From Rhodoblastus sphagnicola (GTDB lineage: Bacteria; Pseudomonadota; Alphaproteobacteria; Rhizobiales; Beijerinckiaceae): a DNA stretch of 56,415 nt. Positions 29,118-36,916 of this stretch are shown here, piece after piece (position 1 is the first letter of the stretch; every line of letters starts with the position of its first letter). The DNA lies in NCBI RefSeq assembly GCF_002937075.1, contig NZ_NHSJ01000070.1, forward strand, positions 1 through 56,415. Reading direction: 5' to 3'. Made by a program: the position numbers and the translations under genes. The notes beneath the pieces are model-generated. The model was not told where the DNA came from. It was given only the letters and a program-made list of their open reading frames with translations, and did not search any database.

Positions 29118-29945
29118 TCAGCTTCCTTTTGTGTTGGGGGTTGACGTGAAGACGCTTGCTTCGGCTTCCGCGTCAAAAATTTCGGCGGGGCCGTCGAACA
29201 CGACGCGGCCGTCGTTGAGGCCGACAATGCGGTCGGCGAGCGCGCGGGCCAGCGCGATCTGGTGCAGGACGAGGACGAGCGTGACGCCGTCGCGCACCGC
29301 CAGCGCGCGCAGATCCTGGCCGAGGCGGCGCGCCAGCGGCTGGTCGAGCGAGGAAAACGGCTCGTCGCCGAGCAGCAGGCGCGGCCCGCGCGCAAGCGCC
29401 CGGGCGATGCCGATGCGCTGGCGCTCGCCGCCGGAAAAATTTTCGACACGGTCGAAGGCGCGGTCGAGCAGGCCGACATCGGCGAGGGCCTTGGCCGCCG
29501 CCTCGCGCGCGAAACGGGGCCAGGGGAAAGGTGACAGCGGGTGGCGCGATTCGGCGAAGGCGAGCAGGACATTGTCGAGCGCGCTGAGGCGGCCGATCAG
29601 GGCGTGATCCTGAAAGATGGTCGCGGTGTGCTGGCGCAGCGCGGCCCAAGAGTCTGAACTGCGCAAGGAGTCCACGCCGTGCGGCGCGCCAAAATCGTGC
29701 GCGAAAACCTCGCCGCCGGTCGGCTCGACCAGGCCGTTAAGGACATTGAGCAGCGTGGTCTTGCCAGCGCCGGAGGGGCCGACCACCACCGTGACAACGC
29801 CGGCGGCGAAAGCGGTGGAGACCTGCCGCAGGATTTGGCGCCCGCCGCGCGTCACGCACAGGCCGTCCACCGACAGCGCGGGCGTGGCGGGACCGGGCAG
29901 CGGCCAGCAGGCGACGGGATTGGGGACGAAATGAAGCATGGACAT
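29118..29945 (-). CDS. PhnC-like ABC transporter ATP-binding protein
   Basis: 275 residues: Walker A VVGPSGAGKTTLLNVLNGLV (about residue 56), Q-loop IFQDHALIGRLSALDN, signature ENFSGGERQRIGIARALARG, Walker B LLLGDEPFSSLD and switch histidine LVLHQIALA. Start at 29945 chosen for its GGAG ribosome site; 29996 is possible. It energises the permease at 27390. It is the first gene of a tight three-gene importer operon. Confidence 0.9.
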   Translation of the reverse strand: MSMLHFVPNPVACWPLPGPATPALSVDGLCVTRGGRQILRQVSTAFAAGVVTVVVGPSGAGKTTLLNVLNGLVEPTGGEVFAHDFGAPHGVDSLRSSDSWAALRQHTATIFQDHALIGRLSALDNVLLAFAESRHPLSPFPWPRFAREAAAKALADVGLLDRAFDRVENFSGGERQRIGIARALARGPRLLLGDEPFSSLDQPLARRLGQDLRALAVRDGVTLVLVLHQIALARALADRIVGLNDGRVVFDGPAEIFDAEAEASVFTSTPNTKGS

Positions 29946-30081
29946 GAGGTCTCCAGCACGAAACCGCGCCGAAAAATTCGGACGGAGGTTCGTCAATGCG
30001 AGGACGGCTCATGCCGTGGTCGGTCGCGGGGTTTTTTCCCGCGACGGCGCTTCGCCTGGTGCGGCGAAGCTCTTCAACATA

Positions 30082-30096
30082 GCAGGATCGGCGCCA
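30082..30096 (-). promoter_or_regulatory. Candidate sigma-54 promoter of the Phn-type transporter
   Basis: On the minus strand TGGCGCCGATCCTGC keeps GG-N10-GC, but it matches the consensus less well than the other sites in this window. It is about 135 bases before the chosen ATPase start. Confidence 0.35.
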
Positions 30097-30171
30097 GTTG
30101 CGCCAGCCAGCGCCAAGGGGACGCCAAGGCAATCGGGTGAATAAAGAAAAGGCGCGCGGGGTCGTGTTCCC

Positions 30172-30400
30172 TTCTCCCCAAAGCCCGTCGCAAGACGGGC
30201 GTCATGCGACGCCCTTTGGCGGGAGAAGGTGGCCCCGAAGGGCGTCGCATGACGCCCGTCCTATCGGACGGGCTATGGGGGTCGGATGAGGGGTTCAAAC
30301 GCAAGAACAAAGGCGTTTTTCCGTGACTGCCGGCCCCCTCATCCGTCTCGCCGCCTGACGGCGGCGATCCACCTTCTCCCGCAAGGGGAGAAGGAGTCCC
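30172..30400. repeat. Family E hairpins and related intergenic repeats
   Basis: AAGCCCGTCGCAAGACGGGC, GGGCGTCATGCGACGCCC and its inverse GGGCGTCGCATGACGCCC, and CTTCTCCC...GGGGAGAAGG form several nested hairpins. They occupy much of the 869-base gap between the transporter and the seven-gene operon. No gene is supported between 29946 and 30814. Confidence 0.6.
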
Positions 30401-30468
30401 CGCCTAACCGCTATTTGCGTTCACCCGATTGCCCTGCCAAGGGGACGCGCAAGGGGGACGCCAAGGGG

Positions 30469-30600
30469 CGTGGACCGCCCTCGTGGTTCGAGACGCCCGC
30501 TTGCGCGGGCTCCTCACCATGAGGGCTGCGGAAAAGCTATTGCGTTGTATATGGAGGCCCCCCAAGGTGAGGCGGCTCCGCAAGGACACGTCTCGAACCA
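30469..30600. repeat. Two copies of dispersed palindrome family A
   Basis: CGTGGACCGCCCTCGTGGTTCGAGACGCC, then GGCTCCTCACCATGAGGGCT, then a diverged inverted copy ending CGTCTCGAACCAGGA. The first copy begins with the same CGTGGACCGCCCTCGT as the copies at 5545 and 37036. Confidence 0.7.
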
Positions 30601-30661
30601 GGACCATCGAAACGGACTTTTTCATAAGTCCGAATTGACGAAAACCCGTTCCGGGGCTTCC

Positions 30662-30675
30662 GAAATGTACATTTC
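30662..30675. promoter_or_regulatory. Perfect palindrome GAAATGTACATTTC, possible activator site
   Basis: A 14-base perfect palindrome with a central GTAC, 95 bases upstream of the -24 element of the seven-gene operon, which is the usual distance for a sigma-54 activator site. VnfA of Azotobacter is known to use GTAC half-sites (GTAC-N6-GTAC). Only one GTAC is present here, so assignment is tentative. Confidence 0.4.
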
Positions 30676-30769
30676 CGTCAAAAGGACGTTCGCGCACGAA
30701 CGCTTCCGCGCGGCGGGCCGGGGCGGCGAAGCTGTGGATTTTCAGGCGTTTCGCCGGGGCTCTCGACTC

Positions 30770-30784
30770 TGGCCCGGTGCTTGC
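30770..30784 (+). promoter_or_regulatory. Sigma-54 (-24/-12) promoter of the seven-gene operon
   Basis: TGGCCCGGTGCTTGC has GG-N10-GC spacing and the TTGC of the -12 element. It ends 30 bases before the ATG of the DUF364 gene, giving a leader of about 20 bases. This places the unknown operon in the nitrogen-fixation type of control. Confidence 0.7.
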
Positions 30785-30814
30785 TGTAGTCAGATTACAC
30801 ATTCTGGACTGCCC

Positions 30815-32047
30815 ATGCCCGAAACGTCACACCGCCCCCAAATGCAAAGCGCCGCGCCCGCGCCGACCCCTGCGCCAATCCCTGCTCCGGCCTGGCTGAG
30901 GCCGGGTGTCGTGGTTCACGACCCCTCCGTGATCGTCGATCGGCTGATCGTCGATTTCGCCGCGGAATTGCGGGCGCGCGGCTTTGTCACGCAGGGGTTT
31001 GCGCGTCAGGGCGCGGTGGTGATTGGCGAGTCGCCGCTCTCCATCGATCTCTCCAATGGCAAGACCTTCGTCGAGACTCCGCAAGCCGCCGAAATCCATC
31101 TGGCGCGGGCGATCCGCGACGGCGCCGATCTGTTCGCCGTCGGCCGCTTCCCCGGCTGCACCGATGCGGCGCGCGCCTCGAAACTGCCGGTCGGCGCCGG
31201 CGCCGGGCGCGGCCTGCCGCTGCTCACCACCATAGCCGGCGGCGCCATTCACCATTGGCACCAGTTCGTGCGCCATGAAGGCTCGATGATCGCCCCCAAT
31301 CGCCGCGCTTTGTGGGAATGGTGGGGCGCCGAGCGGCTCTATGACGATCTCGCGCTTGGGGTCGCCGAGGTGGAGACGCGCCGCATCGTCTGCGGGCCGC
31401 GCTGGCTGATGGTGGAAGGCCCCCACGGCGCCGGCCTCGCCTATCTGCCGCGCCATCCGCGCGAATTGCTGCCGCGCCTGCCCGAATTGTCGAAACTTTC
31501 GCTGCGCGCGCTCGCCGCCCTTTGCCAGTCGTGGAATCCGCTGGAGGCGGCGGTCGGCGTCGCCGCCCTCAACGCCTTTTACAATCGCGTCGATCTCGAC
31601 GGCGCCTCCGGCAATGGCGTGCGCGGCTTTCGCGGCGCGCCGGGGCCGGTGGTGGTGGTCGGGGCCTTTCCCGGCGTCGATTCCATCCTGCCGGATTGCG
31701 CCATTATCGAGACCGATCCCCGCCCCGGCGAATATCCGGTGGCGGCGATGGAATCGCTGCTGCCCGGCTGCGGCGGCGCCATCGTCAATTCCTCGGCGCT
31801 GATCAACCGCAATCTCATCCGCATCCTGCGCCTCGCGCGCCATCGCCCGGTCGCGCTGATCGGCCCCTCGACGCCGCTGACGCCGCGCCTGCACGATTAC
31901 GGCCTCGCCGTGCTCGGCGGCTTTGTGGCGCGCGACGTCGAGGGGCTGGCGCAGGCCGTGCGCGCCGGCGCCGCGCCAAAGGATTTTTCCAGATTCGGTC
32001 GCTACATCCATCTCAGCGACGAAACTTCGGCGCCGAACAAGCGCTGA
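30815..32047 (+). CDS. DUF2478-like / DUF4213 / DUF364 fusion protein
   Basis: 410 residues. After a proline/alanine-rich N-terminus, residues about 30-145 resemble the DUF2478 protein at 22075: LRARGFVTQGFARQGAVV with an S-x-DLSNGK stretch, then AIRDGADLFAVGRFPG and GLPLLTTI, parallel to GADMVVLSKFGK and GVPVVTTL. Residues about 220-275 (LAALCQSWNPLEAAVGVAAL) are DUF4213-like. From about 285 comes DUF364 (VVVVGAFPGVDSILPDCAII, AIVNSSALINRNLIRILRLA), annotated in families as a putative heavy-metal chelation domain. It is the first gene after a sigma-54-type promoter. Function unknown; metal or cofactor handling is inferred from domain and context. Confidence 0.8.
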   Translation: MPETSHRPQMQSAAPAPTPAPIPAPAWLRPGVVVHDPSVIVDRLIVDFAAELRARGFVTQGFARQGAVVIGESPLSIDLSNGKTFVETPQAAEIHLARAIRDGADLFAVGRFPGCTDAARASKLPVGAGAGRGLPLLTTIAGGAIHHWHQFVRHEGSMIAPNRRALWEWWGAERLYDDLALGVAEVETRRIVCGPRWLMVEGPHGAGLAYLPRHPRELLPRLPELSKLSLRALAALCQSWNPLEAAVGVAALNAFYNRVDLDGASGNGVRGFRGAPGPVVVVGAFPGVDSILPDCAIIETDPRPGEYPVAAMESLLPGCGGAIVNSSALINRNLIRILRLARHRPVALIGPSTPLTPRLHDYGLAVLGGFVARDVEGLAQAVRAGAAPKDFSRFGRYIHLSDETSAPNKR

Positions 32048-32134
32048 AGCCCAACACCGACGCGCGCGCGTCCGATGCGGCATGAGCCGTTTTCCGCAAA
32101 AATCGCCAGACCCCTCTGGCGAGAGGAGATCGCC

Positions 32135-32383
32135 ATGCGCCCAGAAATCCTTGTCAACACCTGTGTCGCCGCTTTGCGCCTCGACGGCTGCGGCGCCGAG
32201 GCCATCGCCTTCCTGCTCGCGGAAAGCGCGGTGGACGCCCTGACCGCCGCCGGCCTGCGCACTGAGAATTTCGAGGGCGGCGTGGAGCATCTCGTCAGCG
32301 CCATGCGCGAGCGCGCCGCCGACCTGCGCGCCATGCACAGCCGCCCCAACCTGATGCTGGTGGCGAACCGCGAAAGCGCGTGA
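32135..32383 (+). CDS. Small protein of unknown function in the sigma-54 operon (82 aa)
   Basis: The ATG at 32135 has a strong ribosome site (GAGAGGAG). The 82-residue product begins MRPEILVNTCVAALRLDGCG, is predicted mainly helical, and has two cysteines eight residues apart near the N-terminus. It lies 87 bases after the DUF364 gene and 113 before the ATP-grasp gene in the same direction. I do not recognise the family. Confidence 0.6.
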   Translation: MRPEILVNTCVAALRLDGCGAEAIAFLLAESAVDALTAAGLRTENFEGGVEHLVSAMRERAADLRAMHSRPNLMLVANRESA

Positions 32384-32496
32384 CGGCGCCTTTTTCCGGC
32401 GTTTCGCACATGCGCGTGCGAAATCCGCGCTAAACTCCCGCCCGCGCCTTTGGCCCGACGCTTGCTCCGCCAAGGCGCGCGGAAGGACATTCGACC

Positions 32497-33525
32497 ATGA
32501 ACGATCTGACGCAAAAAATCCTGCGGCCCGCCAACCCCTCGGCGACGCGCATCTTCTTCCTCGCGCGCTCCGCGCCGCTGGCGCCCGAGTACGCTGTCGC
32601 AGCCTATCCCGGCGACGGCGGCTATCCCGCCTATTATCACCGCATTTTCGAGGCCCTGCGCGATCTCGGCTATCGCGTCGCCACCTCGAACCAGTGCCGC
32701 GCGCTTTATACCGAGGCCCACGAGATCGATCTGGTGTTCTCGCTCTACAACCGCATGGCGATCGACAATCCCGAAATCTTCGTCGCCTCGTCCTGCGAAT
32801 ATCTGCATCTGCCGATGGTCGGCGCCAAGCCGAACATTCGCGCGCTGGCCGAAGACAAGTGGATCACCAAGCATTTCGTCCGCTCGCTCGGCCTGCCGGT
32901 CGCCGAGGGCGCGATTTACTCCCGGCCCGAGGATTTGGCCGCGCCGCCCGCCTTCGCCGGCCCCTATTTCGTGAAAAACCGCTTTGGCGCAGCCTCCGAA
33001 GGCGTCTCGGAGGATTCGATCCAGGACGATTGGGAGGGCGCGAAAAAGGCCGCCGAAAAGCTGTTTTCGCGCGGCATGGCGGTGCTGGTCGAGCGCTTCG
33101 CGCCGGGTGTGGATGTGACCCTGCCGGTGATCGGCGCCGACGAGCCGATGATCCTCGATCTGGTGCGGCCCTGCTCCGACCGAACCGGGGAGATCATCAC
33201 CGAGGATTTGAAGCGCGACGATCCGCTCGGCTATGCTTTGTACGACGCCGGGGCGCGCTATGCCGATTTCGCCGGGGATGCGCGAAAACTCTGGGCGGCG
33301 GCGGGGCCGATCGATTATTTGCGGCTCGATTACCGTTTTGACGAGAAGACGGGCCAGCGGGTGTTTCTCGAATTCAACATCTGCTGCCACATCGGCCGCA
33401 GCGGCGCCATTTGTCTCGCCGCCGCGCAAAAGGGCTTGAGCCAGGCCGATTTGCTCGGCCATGTCGTCGAATTTTCCTTGCGCCGGCATTGGCGGGCGGT
33501 GGAGACGCGCAAATGGGTTCGGTAA
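32497..33525 (+). CDS. ATP-grasp ligase-like protein (D-Ala-D-Ala ligase fold)
   Basis: 342 residues. Central ATP-grasp features: DKWITKHFVRSLGLPVAEGA, the lysine strand GPYFVKNRFGAASEGVSEDS, the VLVERFAPGVDVTLPVIGAD strand, the YLRLDYRFDEKTG strand and a C-terminal EFNICCHIGRSGAI that supplies acidic/asparagine metal ligands (E-x-N). ATP-grasp enzymes join a carboxylate to an amine or thiol through an acyl phosphate. The substrate is unknown. It overlaps the next gene by 13 bases. Confidence 0.82.
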   Translation: MNDLTQKILRPANPSATRIFFLARSAPLAPEYAVAAYPGDGGYPAYYHRIFEALRDLGYRVATSNQCRALYTEAHEIDLVFSLYNRMAIDNPEIFVASSCEYLHLPMVGAKPNIRALAEDKWITKHFVRSLGLPVAEGAIYSRPEDLAAPPAFAGPYFVKNRFGAASEGVSEDSIQDDWEGAKKAAEKLFSRGMAVLVERFAPGVDVTLPVIGADEPMILDLVRPCSDRTGEIITEDLKRDDPLGYALYDAGARYADFAGDARKLWAAAGPIDYLRLDYRFDEKTGQRVFLEFNICCHIGRSGAICLAAAQKGLSQADLLGHVVEFSLRRHWRAVETRKWVR

Positions 33526-34595
33526 CTTCAATTCCGCTCGCAACCACCCCGCCGCCGCGCGCCTTCGGCGCGGCGCATGCGCCGCGCGCCACGGCGCGGG
33601 GCTGGGACTTTTTGGGCTGCTGCCCCGCGCCGCTGCGCATGAGGATGCGCGACGAACTCGCCGACCTCTTGCGCGAGCGCCAGTTCAGGCACGCCGAAAA
33701 GCTGAAATGCTGCATGCCCATGGGCCATGGCGGGCGCACGCCGTTCGAGCGGCTACGCCATATTCGCGAGCTGGAGGATTTTCCCAAACTGCTCGTCTCC
33801 AGCGATCATGGCAACGCCTTCAATCGCGCCTTTCACGCCCGCCATGTCGAGACCGGGGCCTTCGTCGCGCCGCAGCCGGCGGGTTTTGCCGACGCCTTCG
33901 CCGAGGCCGGGTTGATCGATCCGCGCGGCTGGATCGGGGTCTATGCCGTCGCCCCCTTCGTGCTGCTGGTCGATCGCGCGCGGCTCGGAAACCGGCCGGT
34001 TCCGCGAAGCTGGGCCGATCTCGCCGACCCCGTCTATCGCGGCGAGATCGCTTTGTCCGGTTGGCGGCCCGAGGGCGCGCGGCATTGGCGGGCGTTCAAT
34101 CAGTTTTTTCTCGTGGCGGTGGCGCGGCTGCTCGGCGACACGCTGTTGCGTGAGGTGCTGGCCAATCTCGCCGGCCTGACCCATTCCGCGCAAATGCCGC
34201 GCCTCGCCGGCACAGCCAATTCGCTCGCGTCCGTTTACGTGCTGCCGTGGTCGCTGGCCGACCTGTGCCCGCGCCGCGACCGCACCGAAGTGGTGTGGCC
34301 CGCCGAGGGGGCGCTGGCCTTTCCCTTGTGGATGACCGCGCAAGCCGCGCATCGCGAGCGGTTGGCGCCGTTGGCCGATTATTTCTTTTCGCCGGAGACG
34401 GCGCGCTGGCTCGATCACAACCGCTATCCCTCGCTGGCGGCGGGGGGAGCCGGCCTGCCCCAAGGCGCGCGTCTGGCCTGGCCGGGCTGGGATTTCTTGC
34501 GCGCGCGTTCGACGGCGGCGGAGATCAAGCGGCTGTGCGCCTTGTTCCATGCCGCCACCGAACAGCTCGACCGGAGGCAAAACCTATGCGCGTGA
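33513..34595 (+). CDS. Binding-protein-like (type 2 periplasmic fold) protein without signal peptide
   Basis: 360 residues from the ATG at 33513 (GGAG upstream). It resembles iron-type ABC substrate-binding proteins (SWADLADPVYRGEIALSG, WMTAQAAHRERLAPLADYFF), but the N-terminus has no hydrophobic export signal. Two cysteine pairs, LGCCPAP (36-37) and LKCCMPMGHGG (66-67), are unusual. No permease gene is in the operon, and the ABC ATPase two genes on is soluble. A cytosolic metal or cofactor carrier role is conceivable; function unknown. Confidence 0.75.
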   Translation: MGSVTSIPLATTPPPRAFGAAHAPRATARGWDFLGCCPAPLRMRMRDELADLLRERQFRHAEKLKCCMPMGHGGRTPFERLRHIRELEDFPKLLVSSDHGNAFNRAFHARHVETGAFVAPQPAGFADAFAEAGLIDPRGWIGVYAVAPFVLLVDRARLGNRPVPRSWADLADPVYRGEIALSGWRPEGARHWRAFNQFFLVAVARLLGDTLLREVLANLAGLTHSAQMPRLAGTANSLASVYVLPWSLADLCPRRDRTEVVWPAEGALAFPLWMTAQAAHRERLAPLADYFFSPETARWLDHNRYPSLAAGGAGLPQGARLAWPGWDFLRARSTAAEIKRLCALFHAATEQLDRRQNLCA

Positions 34596-35284
34596 TCACC
34601 GTCGCCGGCCCGCCCTCGGTCGGCAAGACCGCGCTGATTTTGAAGACCGCCAAAACCCTGGGCGATGACGGCCAGAAACTCGCGGTGGTGAAATTCGATT
34701 GCCTCTCCACCGACGACGATTTGCTTTACCGCCGCGCCGGCATTGCCGTGGCGGCGGGGCTGGCGGGTTCGGTCTGCCCCGACCATTATTTCGTCTCCAA
34801 TATCGACGATTGCCTGCAATGGGCTGAAAGCCTCGGCGCCGATCTGCTGATCGCGGAAAGCGCCGGTCTGTGCAACCGCTGTTCGCCGCATGTGCAGGGG
34901 GCGCTGGCGGTTTGCGTGGTCGATAATCTTTCGGGCGTGCATACGCCAAAGAAGATCGGCCCGATGCTGAAGATGGCCGATGTGGTGGCCATCACCAAGG
35001 GCGATATCGTCTCGCAGGCCGAGCGCGAAGTGTTCGCGCACAATGTCTGGCGCGCCAATCCGCAGGCGCGGATCGTCGCCTTCAATGGCTTGACCGGACA
35101 GGGCGCCGGCGAACTCGCCTTCGCCATGCGCGGCGCGCCCGATCTGGAAACGCTGGAGGGGCGGCGGCTGCGCTTTCCCATGCCGTCCGCGATCTGCTCC
35201 TATTGCATCGGCGAGACCTGCATCGGCGAAAATCACCAGCGCGGCAATGTGCGCAAGATGCGCTTTCCCGAGGTTCTGGCATGA
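34586..35284 (+). CDS. UreG/HypB-type P-loop GTPase with extra cysteine motifs
   Basis: 232 residues. P-loop GPPSVGKTAL (residues 8-17), KFDCLSTDDDLLYRR after it, Walker B-like DLLIAESAGLCNRC, and guanine-recognition-like ITKGD (137-141). This is the SIMIBI family of metallochaperone GTPases that load nickel into urease and hydrogenase. Extra cysteines form C96-x2-C99 and C204-x2-C207-x4-C212 (SAICSYCIGETCIGENHQRG), which could bind a metal or Fe-S cluster. It overlaps both neighbours, by 10 and 4 bases. The client enzyme is unknown; the nitrogenase context suggests a metallocofactor (inference). Confidence 0.82.
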   Translation: MRVITVAGPPSVGKTALILKTAKTLGDDGQKLAVVKFDCLSTDDDLLYRRAGIAVAAGLAGSVCPDHYFVSNIDDCLQWAESLGADLLIAESAGLCNRCSPHVQGALAVCVVDNLSGVHTPKKIGPMLKMADVVAITKGDIVSQAEREVFAHNVWRANPQARIVAFNGLTGQGAGELAFAMRGAPDLETLEGRRLRFPMPSAICSYCIGETCIGENHQRGNVRKMRFPEVLA

Positions 35285-36288
35285 GCGCGCATTTGCTGGC
35301 GTTAAAACTTGACGAGGCGCAACGGCTCAATCCCGCTTTCGCCGCGCTGATCGGTCCCACGCCAAAACCCGATCTGTCGCTGGCCGACTGGCTGGCATCG
35401 CTCGATGGCGGCGATCTCGACCGCCTGAAATTTTCGCGCATCGAACTGGAGGCGCATCTGCTGGCCCTGATCGCGGAAGCCGAAGGTTTTCGCACCCCCG
35501 TCACGCGTCTGCGCGAGCTGCGCATTCTCGGCGGGCGCGACAAGACCGGGGGCGCCGAAAATCTCGATCTCGTGCTGCGGCCGGGGGCCATTGTCAGCGT
35601 GGTCGGGCCGACCGGATCGGGCAAGAGCCGGTTTTTGGGCGACATCGAATGTCTGGCCCAGGGCGACACGCCGTCCGGGCGGCGCATTCTCATCGATGGC
35701 GAAATCCCGGACCCGGCGCGGCGCTGGGCGGCCAGCGGCAAGCTGGTGGCGCAACTGTCGCAGAACATGAATTTTGTCGTCGATCTCACCGTCGGCGATT
35801 TCATCGAAATGCACGCGGAATGCCGCGCCGTGGATGCGCCGGAACAAGTGGCGGCCGAAGTGATCGCCTGCGCCAACCGACTGGCCGGCGAGAAGTTTTC
35901 CGCGAACATTTCGCTGACGCAACTTTCCGGCGGCCAGAGCCGCGCCCTGATGATCGCCGATGTCGCGTTGCTGTCGTCCTCGCCGATCGTGTTGATCGAC
36001 GAGATCGAGAATGCCGGCATCAACCGGCGTCAGGCGCTCGATCTTCTCGTCGCCAGCGACAAGATCGTGCTGATGTCCACGCACGATCCCATCCTCGCGC
36101 TGCATGCGCAAAAACGCATCGTCATCGCCGCCGGGGCCGTCGCGCAAGTGATCGAGACCAGCGCGACCGAGCGCGCCCATCTCGCCGCGCTGGAACATTA
36201 CGACCGGCTCATGAGCGACTTGCGCGAAACCCTGCGCCATGGCGCGCGGCTGGAAACGCTGCCGCCGCAATTTTCTCCCTTCGGATAG
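35281..36288 (+). CDS. Soluble ABC-type ATPase with N-terminal extra domain
   Basis: 335 residues. The first 80 or so have no ABC match. Then Walker A VVGPTGSGKS (107-116), Q-loop glutamine in AQLSQNMNF, signature TQLSGGQSRALMIADVAL (215 on), Walker B IVLIDEIENAG and switch histidine STHDP. There is no membrane domain and no permease in the operon, so it may act on a protein or cofactor rather than in transport. It is coupled to the GTPase by ATGA and sits four bases before the nitroreductase. Confidence 0.82.
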   Translation: MSAHLLALKLDEAQRLNPAFAALIGPTPKPDLSLADWLASLDGGDLDRLKFSRIELEAHLLALIAEAEGFRTPVTRLRELRILGGRDKTGGAENLDLVLRPGAIVSVVGPTGSGKSRFLGDIECLAQGDTPSGRRILIDGEIPDPARRWAASGKLVAQLSQNMNFVVDLTVGDFIEMHAECRAVDAPEQVAAEVIACANRLAGEKFSANISLTQLSGGQSRALMIADVALLSSSPIVLIDEIENAGINRRQALDLLVASDKIVLMSTHDPILALHAQKRIVIAAGAVAQVIETSATERAHLAALEHYDRLMSDLRETLRHGARLETLPPQFSPFG

Positions 36289-36291
36289 ACC

Positions 36292-36840
36292 ATGAACGCC
36301 CTTGACCTTCTGCTCACCCGCCAGTCGATGCACGCGCTTCAGGCGCCTGGACCCGACGCCGCGCAACTCGATGTTATCCTGCGCGCGGCGCTGCGGGTTC
36401 CTGATTTTCAGAATTTGAAACCGTTTGAATTTGTGGTGGCCGAGGGCGAGGGCCGCGAAAAACTGGGCGCGCTGATGCAGCAGGCTGCGCGGGCGTCCGG
36501 GCGCGCGGAGGAAGACATCGCGCGCGCGCCGAAAATGCCGCTGCGCGCGCCGCTGGTGATCGTGGTGATCGCGCGCGCCAAGGCGAGCAAGCTTGTGCCG
36601 CTGTTCGACCAGCGGCTCGCCGCCGGCTGCGCCGTGATGGCGATGCAGATGGCCGCCTTCGCGCAGGGTTTTGCGGGCGTGTGGCGCTCGGGCTGGCCGA
36701 TGCATGACGACAATCTTCCGGCCCTGCTGGGGCTGGGGGCTGACGACCGCATCGTCGGTTTTCTTTATCTCGGCAGCGCGACCAAACCCTATCCGCCGCT
36801 GCCGACGGTCGATCCCGCCGCATTCACCCGTCGTTTGTGA
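36292..36840 (+). CDS. Nitroreductase family flavoprotein (YdjA-like)
   Basis: 182 residues, the short YdjA-type length. N-terminal LLTRQSMHALQAPGPDAAQL has the R-x-S flavin-binding start, with VPDFQNLKPFEFVV, PLVIVVIARA and GVWRSGWPMHDDNLPALLGL following. Such proteins bind FMN and transfer electrons from NAD(P)H. It is the last gene of the sigma-54 operon, and would supply reduction to whatever that system does (inference). Confidence 0.85.
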   Translation: MNALDLLLTRQSMHALQAPGPDAAQLDVILRAALRVPDFQNLKPFEFVVAEGEGREKLGALMQQAARASGRAEEDIARAPKMPLRAPLVIVVIARAKASKLVPLFDQRLAAGCAVMAMQMAAFAQGFAGVWRSGWPMHDDNLPALLGLGADDRIVGFLYLGSATKPYPPLPTVDPAAFTRRL

Positions 36841-36916
36841 ACGAAGATGAAAATTGAAATTTCGCGCGGCGCGGTGTGGCGGCGCGTGCGAAAAACGGGG
36901 GTGTTCGCGGGTGTAA

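Noticed and set aside
27390-29945. Phosphonate catabolism locus
   Set aside because: Only the transporter is present; no C-P lyase, phosphonatase or phosphite dehydrogenase gene is in the window.
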